From contig WQBJ01000040.1 in assembly GCA_013032095.1 (NCBI GenBank), positions 1 through 34,084 of the forward strand: a stretch of DNA of 34,084 bases, written 5' to 3'. A program made the translations under genes and the position numbers. The notes below the pieces were generated by a model. The model saw only the letters and a program-made list of their open reading frames with translations, was not told the DNA's origin and did no database searches. This DNA is from Ruegeria atlantica (GTDB lineage Bacteria; Pseudomonadota; Alphaproteobacteria; Rhodobacterales; Rhodobacteraceae). Positions 15,895 to 23,893 of this stretch are shown here, one piece after another. The number at the start of each line of letters is the position of its first letter. Position 1 is the stretch's first letter.

Positions 15895-16731
15895 TCAATC
15901 TCCGGCTGGTGAAAACTGCAAAATCTCTCTGGCCTGCCGCCACGTAGCGACGGGCCGCTCGTAGCGGTCGCAGAGTTCGACAGTACGCCGAACCAGGGCA
16001 GCGTTGGAAGGCGCAAGAGTGTCACGGTCAAGCCGTACGTTGTCTTCAAGCCCGGTGCGAGTATGGCCGCCAGCAGCGATCGACCACTCGTTCACAACAA
16101 TCTGATTGGGGCCAATCCCGGCGGCACACCATTCTGCATGCGGCGCACGGTCTCGCATGGTTTTCACGTAGAAATCAAAAACGTCGCGGTCGACGGGCAT
16201 GGCGTTTTTCACCCCCATCACGAATTGCACATAGAGCTTGCCCGGAAGGAGACCTTCACCGTGCATTCGAATGGCCTGAAGAATATGGCTGAGGTCAAAG
16301 GCTTCGATTTCGGGGGTCACGTTGTACTGACGCATTTCAGACGCAAGCCAGTTCACAAGATCCGGCGGGTTCTCATAGACGCGGGTCGGGAAATTGTTCG
16401 AGCCCACCGACAGCGACGCCATGTCGGGTGCCAGCGGCAGCATTCCGCCTCGGGCCTGGCCAGCTCCGGACCGTCCGCCGGTTGAGAACTGGATGATCAT
16501 GCCGGGGCAGTGCTTTTCCAGCCCTTCTTTAAGGCGCGCGAATTTTTCGGGATCCGAGCTTGGTGTCTGGTCATCATTTCGTACATGAGCATGCACGATC
16601 GAAGCCCCGGCCTCGAAAGCTTCGTGCGTGCTTTCGATCTGTTCTTCCACGGTGACCGGAACAGCCGGGTTATTGGCCTTGGTTGGCAGGGAACCGGTGA
16701 TGGCGACGCATATGATGCAGGGTTTGGTCAT
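15895..16731 (-). CDS. Beta-keto acid cleavage enzyme (BKACE, DUF849), candidate 3-oxoadipate cleavage enzyme
   Basis: The 278-residue TIM-barrel protein has the BKACE zinc ligands His47 and His49 in IVHAHVRND and Glu229 in GGHTRTGLED, close to H46, H48 and E230 of the founding 3-keto-5-aminohexanoate cleavage enzyme (recalled). FSTGGRSG (about 82-89) and ASLSVGSNNFPTRVYEN (about 105-121) are further family marks. Family reaction: a beta-keto acid plus acetyl-CoA gives acetoacetate plus an acyl-CoA. Between pcaG and usp in a pca operon, the likely substrate is beta-ketoadipate, giving succinyl-CoA and acetoacetate. That would make PcaIJ and PcaF unnecessary; neither is in the window. Confidence 0.85.
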   Translation of the reverse strand: MTKPCIICVAITGSLPTKANNPAVPVTVEEQIESTHEAFEAGASIVHAHVRNDDQTPSSDPEKFARLKEGLEKHCPGMIIQFSTGGRSGAGQARGGMLPLAPDMASLSVGSNNFPTRVYENPPDLVNWLASEMRQYNVTPEIEAFDLSHILQAIRMHGEGLLPGKLYVQFVMGVKNAMPVDRDVFDFYVKTMRDRAPHAEWCAAGIGPNQIVVNEWSIAAGGHTRTGLEDNVRLDRDTLAPSNAALVRRTVELCDRYERPVATWRQAREILQFSPAGD

Positions 16732-16791
16732 GGGGTGGCTCTTGTTGATGGACCCGCCACCTGGTCATTGTCAGAAGGCGGGTTGGCTGGC

Positions 16792-17412
16792 TCAGATGTC
16801 GAAGAAGACCGTCTCGTCTTCACCTTGGAGCTTGACGTCAAAGCGGTAGACCACCGCCCCGTCGCGCTCCGTGCGTTTCGCGATGAGAGTGGCGCGGCGA
16901 CGTTCCCATTCAACCAGGTTGAGCACGGGATCGGCTGCGTTGGCTTCGGCCTCGTCGTCGAAGTAAATGCGCGTATTCAGACCAACGTTGATGCCGCGGG
17001 CGACGATCCACAGGTTGATGTGCGGTGCTTGAGTGCCAACGTTGCGACCCTGGGTGGACCCCGGTTTGATGGTGTTGAAGCCCCATTCTCCGGTTTCAAA
17101 ATCGGTGATCACGCGACCCCAGCCGCGGAATCCTTGCTCGACGTCGCCACCGCCTTCGGGGTGGGCGTAATTGCCATCGGCATTGGCTTGCCATGCTTCC
17201 AGCAGCACGTCCTTGACGGGACTGCCCGTGCCGTCAATTACAATACCCTCGATGCGAATGCGCTCACCCTTGGCGTTCGGTCCGGCGATGTCCCAGCCCA
17301 GCTCTTGCTTGTAAAGGTCAAATCCCGCTGCCCCAGGGGCAAGCCCGATATGGACGTAAGGCCCGGCTGTCTGCGATGGGGTTTCCTTCAGATAATTCAG
17401 TTCCTGCGTCAT
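16792..17412 (-). CDS. pcaG: Protocatechuate 3,4-dioxygenase alpha subunit
   Basis: The 206-residue product has the intradiol dioxygenase fold: SQTAGPYVHIGLAP near residue 13, IRIEGIVIDGTGSPVKDVLL, EAWQANADGNYAHPEGG and TQAPHINLWIVARGIN. The iron ligands are in the beta subunit, and the alpha chain here lacks the full Tyr-Tyr-His-His set, as expected. I chose the ATG at 17412 (MTQELNYLKE), 2 bases after the pcaH stop with GGGGAA upstream; an upstream start in the same frame at 17580 would overlap pcaH and gives unrelated sequence. It forms the (alpha-beta) iron(III) enzyme that opens the protocatechuate ring. Confidence 0.93.
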   Translation of the reverse strand: MTQELNYLKETPSQTAGPYVHIGLAPGAAGFDLYKQELGWDIAGPNAKGERIRIEGIVIDGTGSPVKDVLLEAWQANADGNYAHPEGGGDVEQGFRGWGRVITDFETGEWGFNTIKPGSTQGRNVGTQAPHINLWIVARGINVGLNTRIYFDDEAEANAADPVLNLVEWERRRATLIAKRTERDGAVVYRFDVKLQGEDETVFFDI

Positions 17413-17414
17413 GA

Positions 17415-18143
17415 TCAGTTCCCCTCCAGTCGGTTTTCGAACAGGGTCGAACGTCGGCCCCGCAGAACAATGTCGAACTTGTAGGCGATGGTATCGAGGG
17501 GAATGGTGGCATTCAGATCCAGTGGTGCGATCAGCCGGTTGATTGCTTCTGGATCGGGAATGGTATTGACGATCGGACATTTGTGGATCAGCGGATCACC
17601 TTCGAAATAACACTGGGTGATCAGGCGCTGTGCAAAACCGGTACCGAAGATTGACATGTGAATATGCGCTGGCCGCCAACTGTTGACCCAATTGCGCCAG
17701 GGGTAGGCGCCGGGTTTGACGGTGCGGAAATAGTAATAACCGTTCTCGTCAGTCAGGGTCCGGCCGCACCCGCCGAAATTTGGATCGATAGGCGCAAGAT
17801 AGGTGTCTTTCTTGTGGCGATAGCGACCGCCCGCATTGGCCTGCCAGGCCTCGACCAGAGTTTTCGGAACAGGCCGGCCGTTTTCGTCCAGAACCCGACC
17901 GTGCAGAATGATCCGCTCACCGATGGCGCTTTCACCGGGCTGGGCGTAGTTGTAGATCAGATCCTTGTCCAGCGGATCAATATCGTTGTGACCGAAGACC
18001 GGGCCGGTGATTTCGCTAACCGAGTTTTGCAGCGAGATCAGCGAGTATTGTGGCGACCGCGACACGCTGGTCTTGTAATCACGAGTGAGGGCAGGGGGGT
18101 GCCATTCGCGGTCCCGCTGATAGAACTCTCCTGGTTTAGGCAT
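17415..18143 (-). CDS. pcaH: Protocatechuate 3,4-dioxygenase beta subunit
   Basis: The 242-residue protein has the complete iron(III) site: Tyr108 (AGGRYRHK), Tyr147 (PGAYPWRN), His160 and His162 (RPAHIHMS), the same numbering as in the Pseudomonas putida enzyme (recalled). The central stretch LVEAWQANAGGRYRHKKDTY is typical. With PcaG it converts protocatechuate and oxygen to 3-carboxy-cis,cis-muconate. The ATG at 18143 has AAGAGGAG about 10 bases upstream. It lies 50 bases downstream of pcaC in the operon and 2 bases before pcaG. Confidence 0.95.
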   Translation of the reverse strand: MPKPGEFYQRDREWHPPALTRDYKTSVSRSPQYSLISLQNSVSEITGPVFGHNDIDPLDKDLIYNYAQPGESAIGERIILHGRVLDENGRPVPKTLVEAWQANAGGRYRHKKDTYLAPIDPNFGGCGRTLTDENGYYYFRTVKPGAYPWRNWVNSWRPAHIHMSIFGTGFAQRLITQCYFEGDPLIHKCPIVNTIPDPEAINRLIAPLDLNATIPLDTIAYKFDIVLRGRRSTLFENRLEGN

Positions 18144-18193
18144 ATTCGGATGGCTCCTCTTGGCTTAATTTGGGACGTTCGCGCGCTTCCCGG

Positions 18194-18571
18194 TTAATCC
18201 TGTTCCATTTCATCGTAAGTCTGCTTCGCCAGCTTCAGCGCGTGGTTGGCACGTGGAACGCCTGCATATATTGCCACGTGCTGAAACGCTTCCAGCACAT
18301 CCTGTTTGCTGGCGCCCGTGTGCGCCGTTGCCCGGACATGCATCGGAATCTCTTCGAAATTCCCCAATGCCGCCAGCAAGGCAAGCGTCAGCATCGAGCG
18401 TTCGCGGTCGCTGATCCCGTCCGAGGCCCAGACCGTGCCCCATGCCCCTTCGGTGATCAGGGTCTGAAACGGTCCGTCGAAATCGGTCTTGGACGCATCG
18501 GCACGGTCTACATGATCGTCCCCAAGAACCCTGCGCCGTACTGTCATTCCATCGTTGTATCGGTCGCGCAT
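18194..18571 (-). CDS. pcaC: 4-carboxymuconolactone decarboxylase
   Basis: The 125-residue protein is a typical single-domain PcaC of the AhpD-like fold: RYNDGMTVRRRVLGDDHVDR near the N-terminus, then LITEGAWGTVWASDG and ERSMLTLALLAALGNFEEI, and HVRATAHTGASKQDVLEAFQ with its histidine. I chose the ATG at 18571 because AAGGAG lies 8 bases upstream and the N-terminus aligns with known PcaC. This start lies inside the end of pcaD, a 28-base overlap that suggests translational coupling. It converts 4-carboxymuconolactone to beta-ketoadipate enol-lactone. Confidence 0.92.
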   Translation of the reverse strand: MRDRYNDGMTVRRRVLGDDHVDRADASKTDFDGPFQTLITEGAWGTVWASDGISDRERSMLTLALLAALGNFEEIPMHVRATAHTGASKQDVLEAFQHVAIYAGVPRANHALKLAKQTYDEMEQD

Positions 18572-19353
18572 CCTAGTATCTCCTTCAAGGAATCGGCCAA
18601 GAGACCAGCAAATTCCTCGGGTGTTTCGACGCACGGCAGATGCCCCGCGTCCTTGATTTCTACGTATCTGGCGTTCGGCACCAACTCAGTCGTTGCCCGT
18701 ACCATATTGGGTGGGCAGGCACCGTCTGCACTGCCTCCAATCCCCAGAACGGGCAGGCGCAGTTGAGCGGTGCTGTCCGTCAGATCGGCCCCCGCGATGG
18801 CCTGGCAGCAGCCGATATAACCTTCAATCGGTGTGCGGATCAGCATATTGCGCCAGCCTTCGGTTTCGGGCTGGGTTCTAAATGTAGTGCCGAACCAGCG
18901 ATCGAGGATCGGATCGGCCAGCGCTTCGATCCCGCCTTGGTGTATTGCTGCGATGCGATCCCTCCACATCTGCGCTTCGCCCATTTTGGCTGCGCTGTTG
19001 GACAGAACCAGAGCCCGAACCAAATCCGGCCGGCGCGCGGCTAGCTCCTGACCAATCATGCCTCCAATCGAAAGACCAACAAAGATGCAGGACGTGATGC
19101 CGAGATGGTCAAGCAATTGTTCAGCGTCTTGCGCTAGTTGTTCCATCGTGTAGGGGCCTGCGGGGCAGGACGACAGCCCGTGCCCACGTTTGTCAAACCG
19201 GATCAAGCGAAGTTTGGGCGGCAGGCTATGCACAATCTTGTCCCAAACTCGCAGATCGGTGCCCAGTGAGTTCGCGAAGACAACCGGAAACCCATCAGGG
19301 TTGCCGTCCTCGCGCCAATGCAGCCGCACGGTATGAAGATCCGCCATCTGCAT
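18544..19353 (-). CDS. pcaD: 3-oxoadipate enol-lactonase
   Basis: The 269-residue alpha/beta hydrolase has the nucleophile Ser95 in FVGLSIGGMIG, a likely acid in GGSADGACPPN and the histidine in AGHLPCVETPEEFAGLL. The N-terminal VVFANSLGTDLRVWD carries the oxyanion-hole region seen in PcaD. It hydrolyses the enol-lactone to beta-ketoadipate. The ATG at 19353 overlaps the pobA stop as TGATG, so the genes are coupled; a second ATG two codons later is possible. The end of the gene overlaps pcaC. Confidence 0.93.
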   Translation of the reverse strand: MQMADLHTVRLHWREDGNPDGFPVVFANSLGTDLRVWDKIVHSLPPKLRLIRFDKRGHGLSSCPAGPYTMEQLAQDAEQLLDHLGITSCIFVGLSIGGMIGQELAARRPDLVRALVLSNSAAKMGEAQMWRDRIAAIHQGGIEALADPILDRWFGTTFRTQPETEGWRNMLIRTPIEGYIGCCQAIAGADLTDSTAQLRLPVLGIGGSADGACPPNMVRATTELVPNARYVEIKDAGHLPCVETPEEFAGLLADSLKEILGCATDTTME

Positions 19354-20522
19354 CAGTAGGGTAGACCCACATAGTTTTGAGCAAAGACTGACTGCGCCTC
19401 ACGATTGTCCCGCAAGAAATCGATATCTGCCCTCTGCATCTTTAGGTCGAACTCATTTTGGTATGGGAAGCGGTGCAACAGGTTGGTCGTGGACCAGCTG
19501 AAACGCTCCGCCTTCCAGATGCGCGCCAACGCCTTTTCCGAGTATCGGTCAATACCTTCGCGGTCGGCTTCTTCGTAGAATTGCACTAATCCGTTATAGA
19601 GGTAGTGAATGTCGCTGGCAGCGGTGTTCAATCCTTTTGCACCGGTCGGGGGTACGATGTGGGCGGCATCTCCGCATAGGAAAAGACGGCCCCACCGCAT
19701 GGGTTCGGTCACGAAGGATCGCAGCGGTGCGATGGACTTTTCGATAGACGGACCTGTGACCAGTTTCTCTGCATACTTCGCGGGAATACGCCGCTTGAGT
19801 TCCGTCCAAAAGGCAGCGTCTGTCCAATCCTCAGGGCTGTCAGACAAGGAACACTGGATGTAGTATCGGCTGAGATTTTCGTTGCGCATTGAACAGAGGG
19901 CAAAGCCGCGATCCGAGCAGGCATAGATCAGTTCTTCGTGCACTGGTGGGGTTTCTGAAAGAACGCCTAGCCAGCCGAAGGGGTAAAGTTTTTCATACTC
20001 GCGTCGCACCGTAAGGGGAATGGTTTGACGGCTGACCCCATGGAAGCCGTCGCAACCGGCAATGTAATCACAGTCAATGCGATGCTCGGCGCCGTCTGTC
20101 GTGTACGTCACAAAAGGCGTATCGGTATCCGCGCCGTGAATGGTGACATTGTCAGTGTTGAAAACAATCTTGCCGTCCATTGCCTCCCGGGCATCATATA
20201 GATCGCGGGTTACTTCGGTTTGTCCATAAACCACAACGTGGCTGCCAGTTAGGTCCTTAAAATTTATGCTAAACTCCGTGTCGCCGAAGGAAATTACGGT
20301 GCCATCGTGAACAAAGCATTCCTTATCCATCCGATCGGAAACTCCAGCCTCGCGCATCAAATCTACAAACCCGGTTTCCAGGATACCTGCGCGAATACGG
20401 CCCAGCACGTAGTCTTTGGTCTTTCTTTCCAGAACGACCGTATCAATTCCTTTCTGATGGAGAAGTTGGCTGAGCAGAAGCCCCGACGGGCCACCGCCGA
20501 TTATAGCGACTTGGGTACGCAT
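19353..20522 (-). CDS. pobA: 4-hydroxybenzoate 3-monooxygenase
   Basis: The 389-residue flavoprotein has the FAD-binding VAIIGGGPSGLLLSQLL (GGGPSG at 9-14), RIRAGILE (the substrate/FAD arginine region), the DG motif CDYIAGCDGFHGVSR, the substrate-contact RYYIQC and the second FAD motif LCGDAAHIVPPTGAKGLN. Length matches known PobA (about 390-394). I chose the ATG at 20522 with GGAGG 6 bases upstream; the same frame extends 39 codons further but gives no family sequence. It makes protocatechuate from 4-hydroxybenzoate with NADPH or NADH and oxygen, and heads the operon pobA-pcaD-pcaC-pcaH-pcaG-BKACE-usp-pcaB. Confidence 0.95.
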   Translation of the reverse strand: MRTQVAIIGGGPSGLLLSQLLHQKGIDTVVLERKTKDYVLGRIRAGILETGFVDLMREAGVSDRMDKECFVHDGTVISFGDTEFSINFKDLTGSHVVVYGQTEVTRDLYDAREAMDGKIVFNTDNVTIHGADTDTPFVTYTTDGAEHRIDCDYIAGCDGFHGVSRQTIPLTVRREYEKLYPFGWLGVLSETPPVHEELIYACSDRGFALCSMRNENLSRYYIQCSLSDSPEDWTDAAFWTELKRRIPAKYAEKLVTGPSIEKSIAPLRSFVTEPMRWGRLFLCGDAAHIVPPTGAKGLNTAASDIHYLYNGLVQFYEEADREGIDRYSEKALARIWKAERFSWSTTNLLHRFPYQNEFDLKMQRADIDFLRDNREAQSVFAQNYVGLPY

Positions 20523-20619
20523 TGCGATCCTCCGAAAATCCTTGGGCAGATATTGCTTGCCGAAAACGCGTATGTAAAATGATCTTATGTTCGCTTTAAT
20601 TTCTGTATATGGAAAGTAA
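20523..20619. promoter_or_regulatory. Divergent pobA/pcaQ promoter region
   Basis: These 97 bases must hold both the operon promoter and the promoter of the divergent LysR regulator. I do not see a clear match to the rhizobial PcaQ site (an ATAACC/GGTTAA-type dyad, recalled). AT-rich stretches such as TGTAAAATGATCTTATG (20573-20589) are candidates. Assignment rests on gene orientation. Confidence 0.45.
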
Positions 20620-21561
20620 ATGGTCGATCGTCGTATCAAGTTCCGTCACATTCAGTGTTTTGTTGAAATCTGTAGAGAACAAAGTCTGAAGATCGCGGCG
20701 GAAAAGCTCTTCCTGACGCAACCCGCGATTTCCAAAACATTGAAAGAGCTGGAGGAGATCCTCGGTGCGACCTTGCTAACGCGGAGTCGCTCAGGTGTGG
20801 CCTTGACCAGGCAGGGCGAGGTGTTTCTGCATTTTGCTGAGATGTCGTTGGCGGCATTGCAACAGGGTTTGTCGGGTGTAGAGCAGGTCGGTACCAAGGG
20901 TACGACAAAACTGTCTGTTGGCGCCCTGCCTTCTGTGGCAGCGCGCCTTATGCCAGCGGTGGCGACCGAATTCCGCGAACTGGCACCAAACACCAACCTC
21001 AGCATAACTGACGGTCCGCACGGCTATCTGTTAGAGCGGTTGCGCCTCGGCGATATCGATCTGGTGATCGGCCGTCTGGGGCGACCGGATTCCATGCAGG
21101 GGATTTCCTTCACTCACCTCTATGAAGAGCAAGTCGAATTCGTGGTGCGTGCCGGTCATCCGATCTTGTCCGCACCCGATCTCAAGAGGATTGGCGAGTG
21201 GCAGTTAATATACCCGCCGGTCGGGTCAGCCATTCGCCCACTCGTTGACCGTTACCTAATAGCACATGGAGTCGGAGAAATTACCAATCGGCTGGAAACC
21301 GTCTCAGGCGCCTTTGGCAGGGCTTATACCCGGAATACGGATGCAATCTGGATCATCTCGGCTGGCGTTGTCGCAAATGAAATTTCTGATGGACATTTGG
21401 TCGCCTTGCCGTTCGACACTTCCATTACCAAAGGGCCAGTTGGACTGATGCGCAGACCGGATGATGTGCAATCACCACAGGCACAAGTGTTCAACATAGC
21501 TGTGAACAACGTTTTGGAACGTTTGGAACTTGGAGGTCAGCGGAGCGCTCTCATAGAGTGA
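20620..21561 (+). CDS. pcaQ: LysR-family activator of protocatechuate catabolism (PcaQ)
   Basis: The 313-residue LysR protein has the N-terminal helix-turn-helix FVEICREQSLKIAAEKLFLT followed by QPAISKTLKELEEILGATLL, and a periplasmic-binding-like effector domain with LSVGALPSVAARLMPAVATEF and LGDIDLVIGRLGRPDSM. The RHIQCFVEICREQSL opening is typical of PcaQ rather than of CatR/BenM types. It is divergent from pobA. Known PcaQ activates pca genes in response to beta-carboxymuconate or muconolactone; here its range probably includes pobA as it shares the operon. Confidence 0.85.
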   Translation: MVDRRIKFRHIQCFVEICREQSLKIAAEKLFLTQPAISKTLKELEEILGATLLTRSRSGVALTRQGEVFLHFAEMSLAALQQGLSGVEQVGTKGTTKLSVGALPSVAARLMPAVATEFRELAPNTNLSITDGPHGYLLERLRLGDIDLVIGRLGRPDSMQGISFTHLYEEQVEFVVRAGHPILSAPDLKRIGEWQLIYPPVGSAIRPLVDRYLIAHGVGEITNRLETVSGAFGRAYTRNTDAIWIISAGVVANEISDGHLVALPFDTSITKGPVGLMRRPDDVQSPQAQVFNIAVNNVLERLELGGQRSALIE

Positions 21562-22044
21562 CCGCCTCACTCACTACCAAAACATTTGATGCATAGATTG
21601 GATCGTAGTGGGATTCAGGCTGACTATCTTGCGCGGGATACCCTTTACTTCGATTGCGCGAGCGAAAAACTTGGTTGCCACAGCTTTGTTCCGGTGCTCA
21701 GACAGCGTGAATTAAAGAGTCTTGCCGTGCTTCCTGACGGCTCGATACAGGAATACCCACGCGTTTTTTACTTAGGTTTAAGTTTCGTCCATTCTCCAGA
21801 AGCGGTCACTTGAACCTTTGAGGTGACGCGCTGCTTCTGCAAAAAAAACTTGAATATCACGCGACCCAACGGTTCAGGGTTGTGTGATCGACCGATACGC
21901 CGCACTCGCACCAGCGGGTATCATGTTGCTCCTTAACCGTTTCTCCCGATTGCATGCCATTCAACCGCGCTCATTACTGGCGAAAGCGGAGTGTGCTATA
22001 ATTGGAGTTTGTATTTTAGATTATTTGATAGAAGGATTTTTCTT
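21562..22044. other. 483-base gap between pcaQ and the protease gene
   Basis: No convincing gene. A 75-codon frame from TTG at 21586 to 21813 has no ribosome site or recognisable family. A fair inverted repeat, GTCAC/GTGAC (about 21806-21828), has no T run. The only clear signal is the extended -10 element for the next gene. Confidence 0.4.
21995..22002 (+). promoter_or_regulatory. Extended -10 promoter for the protease operon
   Basis: GCTATAAT with a preceding T (TG-C-TATAAT counted from 21994) is a perfect extended -10 box, 42 bases before the ATG at 22045. Extended -10 promoters need little -35 contact, and no good -35 is visible. Confidence 0.5.
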
Positions 22045-23880
22045 ATGCTTACCAAACGGCATTCCGTGCTCGAGAGCAGTCTGTTGGAACTGGCCCGGGC
22101 GGAGCAACCTACCGATTTACTTCCAGGAGAAACCCTGGCTCACCCACCGGCTTTAGCAATTCCTGGACTTGACGCAACGCCGCGATTGAAAGGGTTGGCG
22201 GCAGCACGGCCTGAAGCGGTTATGCCGTCCGACAAGGTCACTCTTAAGCTAATAGCTGCCACTGGCGCGACCGATGCTGTTGTCGAAGGCCTGGGGGAAC
22301 TGGGGTGCGAGGTTCTCTCAAAGGGGCCTCAGGTCATCCTTGCGAATGTCCCTCCCGCCCGACTTATAGCTTTGTCGGAATTGCCGGGCCTCAAGCGAGC
22401 CGAACAGGCGCGCCGCATGCAACTTCGTCTTGATGAGGCCCGAGGCCCAGTAACGGGCGCCGATACCGCTCATGCGACCCACCCAACGCTGCGGGGGCAG
22501 GGGGTTGTAGTCGGTGTCGTCGATAGCGGCACTGATTGGCGGCATGATGACTTTCGTAATGCCGATGGGACGACACGGCTTGATATGTTCCTGCATGCTG
22601 TCAACGATCCCAGCACTGGATCAGATACGTTCTCCGAATTTTCGGCATCGGATTTGAATGCGGCTTTGTCGGCCGGTTCCAGTGTGCCAGACGGTGACCC
22701 GCACGGTCATGGAACGCATTGCGCGTCCATCGCAGCGGGAAACGGGCGAGCTGGAGGTGCCCAGTTTCATGGGCTAGCGCCACAAGCAACGCTGATGGGC
22801 GTGCGCTCGGATACACTGCACGACACGCACATCATCGAAGGTATTCGCAGAATTTTTGACCGTGCGGGCGATCGACCTGCTGTCGTGAACTTGTCGCTGG
22901 GTGGTCATATTGGGCCGCATGACGGCACGGCTGCCATTGAAAACGTTATCCAGCAGGAAACCGGGCCGGGACGCATCGTCGTCGTCGCCGCAGGAAACGA
23001 AGCGGAAGACAGGATTCACTTTGACGGTCAACTGATAGAGGGACAGAACCTGGATATCGAGTTCACCATTCGCGACAGTCTGCAGTTCCTTGATATCTGG
23101 ATACCACGTGGCGATGAAGTTGATATCAGTGTAATAGATGCTGACGGGGTCGAAACAATCCCCGATGGCTCCGTACAGCAAACGAATGCCGGAGCCTTTC
23201 GGGCGGACTTACGTGAAGACCAACTCAACCGTGATATCAACCTGTCCTTTGCGGTCGCGGCCAGCAGGTTAGGACGGCGCTGGCGGTTGCGGTTGCATGC
23301 ACACACGGTTCGGGTAGGGACGGTTCACGCTTGGGGGCAAACTGACGATTTTGCGTTTTCTCGCGACATTTTCATGTCTCAGACGTCATCCAGATTTAGC
23401 ATCGGCATGCCGGCCACCGAGGAACGAGCAATTTCGGTGGCTTCGTTTGTCAGCAGAGCGGGTATTCTCCCAGGTGATGCCGCGTTGCCAGACCTTGCCG
23501 TTGGTCAGATATCGCCGTTTTCAAGCCACGGCCCTGCGCGGCACGGCGCGCAGCGGCCTGACATTGCAGCACCGGGTCAGCACATTGTAGCGGCTCTGGC
23601 CGGTGGGAGTCACATGGCGACGGACGCCAGGTATGCGGCGCGCCGGCTGCCCGGAGGTCAGTATATCTCGATCCAGGGAACAAGCATGGCGACACCGTTT
23701 GTAACTGGCGTCATCGCACTTATGTTGCAGCAGGAACCTGGCCTTGCACCGGAAGATATCCAGCTTCGCCTGCGCGCCACGGCTCAGCGAGATGCAGACA
23801 CAGGACCGGTCTGGAATGTGGGTTTCGGGTACGGGAAAATCGACGTTGAGGCTCTTTTGAACTACCCTCTGGGTGTCTGA
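22045..23880 (+). CDS. Subtilisin-family (S8) serine protease with N-terminal propeptide-like domain and an internal beta insert
   Basis: The 611-residue product has a complete catalytic triad: Asp160 (VGVVDSGTD), His222 (HGHGTHCAS) and Ser547 (GTSMATPF), plus the oxyanion Asn318 (AAGNEA). Residues 62-127 look like an inhibitor I9-type propeptide. About 125 residues (325-450), rich in beta strands, are inserted between the oxyanion Asn and the Ser, reminiscent of the jelly-roll insert of clostridial CspB proteases. There is no signal peptide or transmembrane segment, so it probably acts in the cytoplasm or leaves by an unusual route. I chose the ATG at 22045 with GAAGG upstream, since an 18-codon upstream extension lacks support. 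It is followed after 13 bases by a small protein resembling its propeptide. Confidence 0.85.
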   Translation: MLTKRHSVLESSLLELARAEQPTDLLPGETLAHPPALAIPGLDATPRLKGLAAARPEAVMPSDKVTLKLIAATGATDAVVEGLGELGCEVLSKGPQVILANVPPARLIALSELPGLKRAEQARRMQLRLDEARGPVTGADTAHATHPTLRGQGVVVGVVDSGTDWRHDDFRNADGTTRLDMFLHAVNDPSTGSDTFSEFSASDLNAALSAGSSVPDGDPHGHGTHCASIAAGNGRAGGAQFHGLAPQATLMGVRSDTLHDTHIIEGIRRIFDRAGDRPAVVNLSLGGHIGPHDGTAAIENVIQQETGPGRIVVVAAGNEAEDRIHFDGQLIEGQNLDIEFTIRDSLQFLDIWIPRGDEVDISVIDADGVETIPDGSVQQTNAGAFRADLREDQLNRDINLSFAVAASRLGRRWRLRLHAHTVRVGTVHAWGQTDDFAFSRDIFMSQTSSRFSIGMPATEERAISVASFVSRAGILPGDAALPDLAVGQISPFSSHGPARHGAQRPDIAAPGQHIVAALAGGSHMATDARYAARRLPGGQYISIQGTSMATPFVTGVIALMLQQEPGLAPEDIQLRLRATAQRDADTGPVWNVGFGYGKIDVEALLNYPLGV

Positions 23881-23893
23881 GAAAGGAAACGCC

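Noticed and set aside
16510..17484. 324-codon plus-strand frame over the BKACE/pcaG region
   Set aside because: It runs antisense to two clear catabolic genes and shows no known domain.
21586..21813. 75-codon frame after pcaQ
   Set aside because: TTG start, no ribosome site, no recognisable domain; treated as part of a gap.
21991..22044. 18-codon upstream extension of the protease
   Set aside because: It would start inside the -10 element and lacks a ribosome site; the ATG at 22045 has one.
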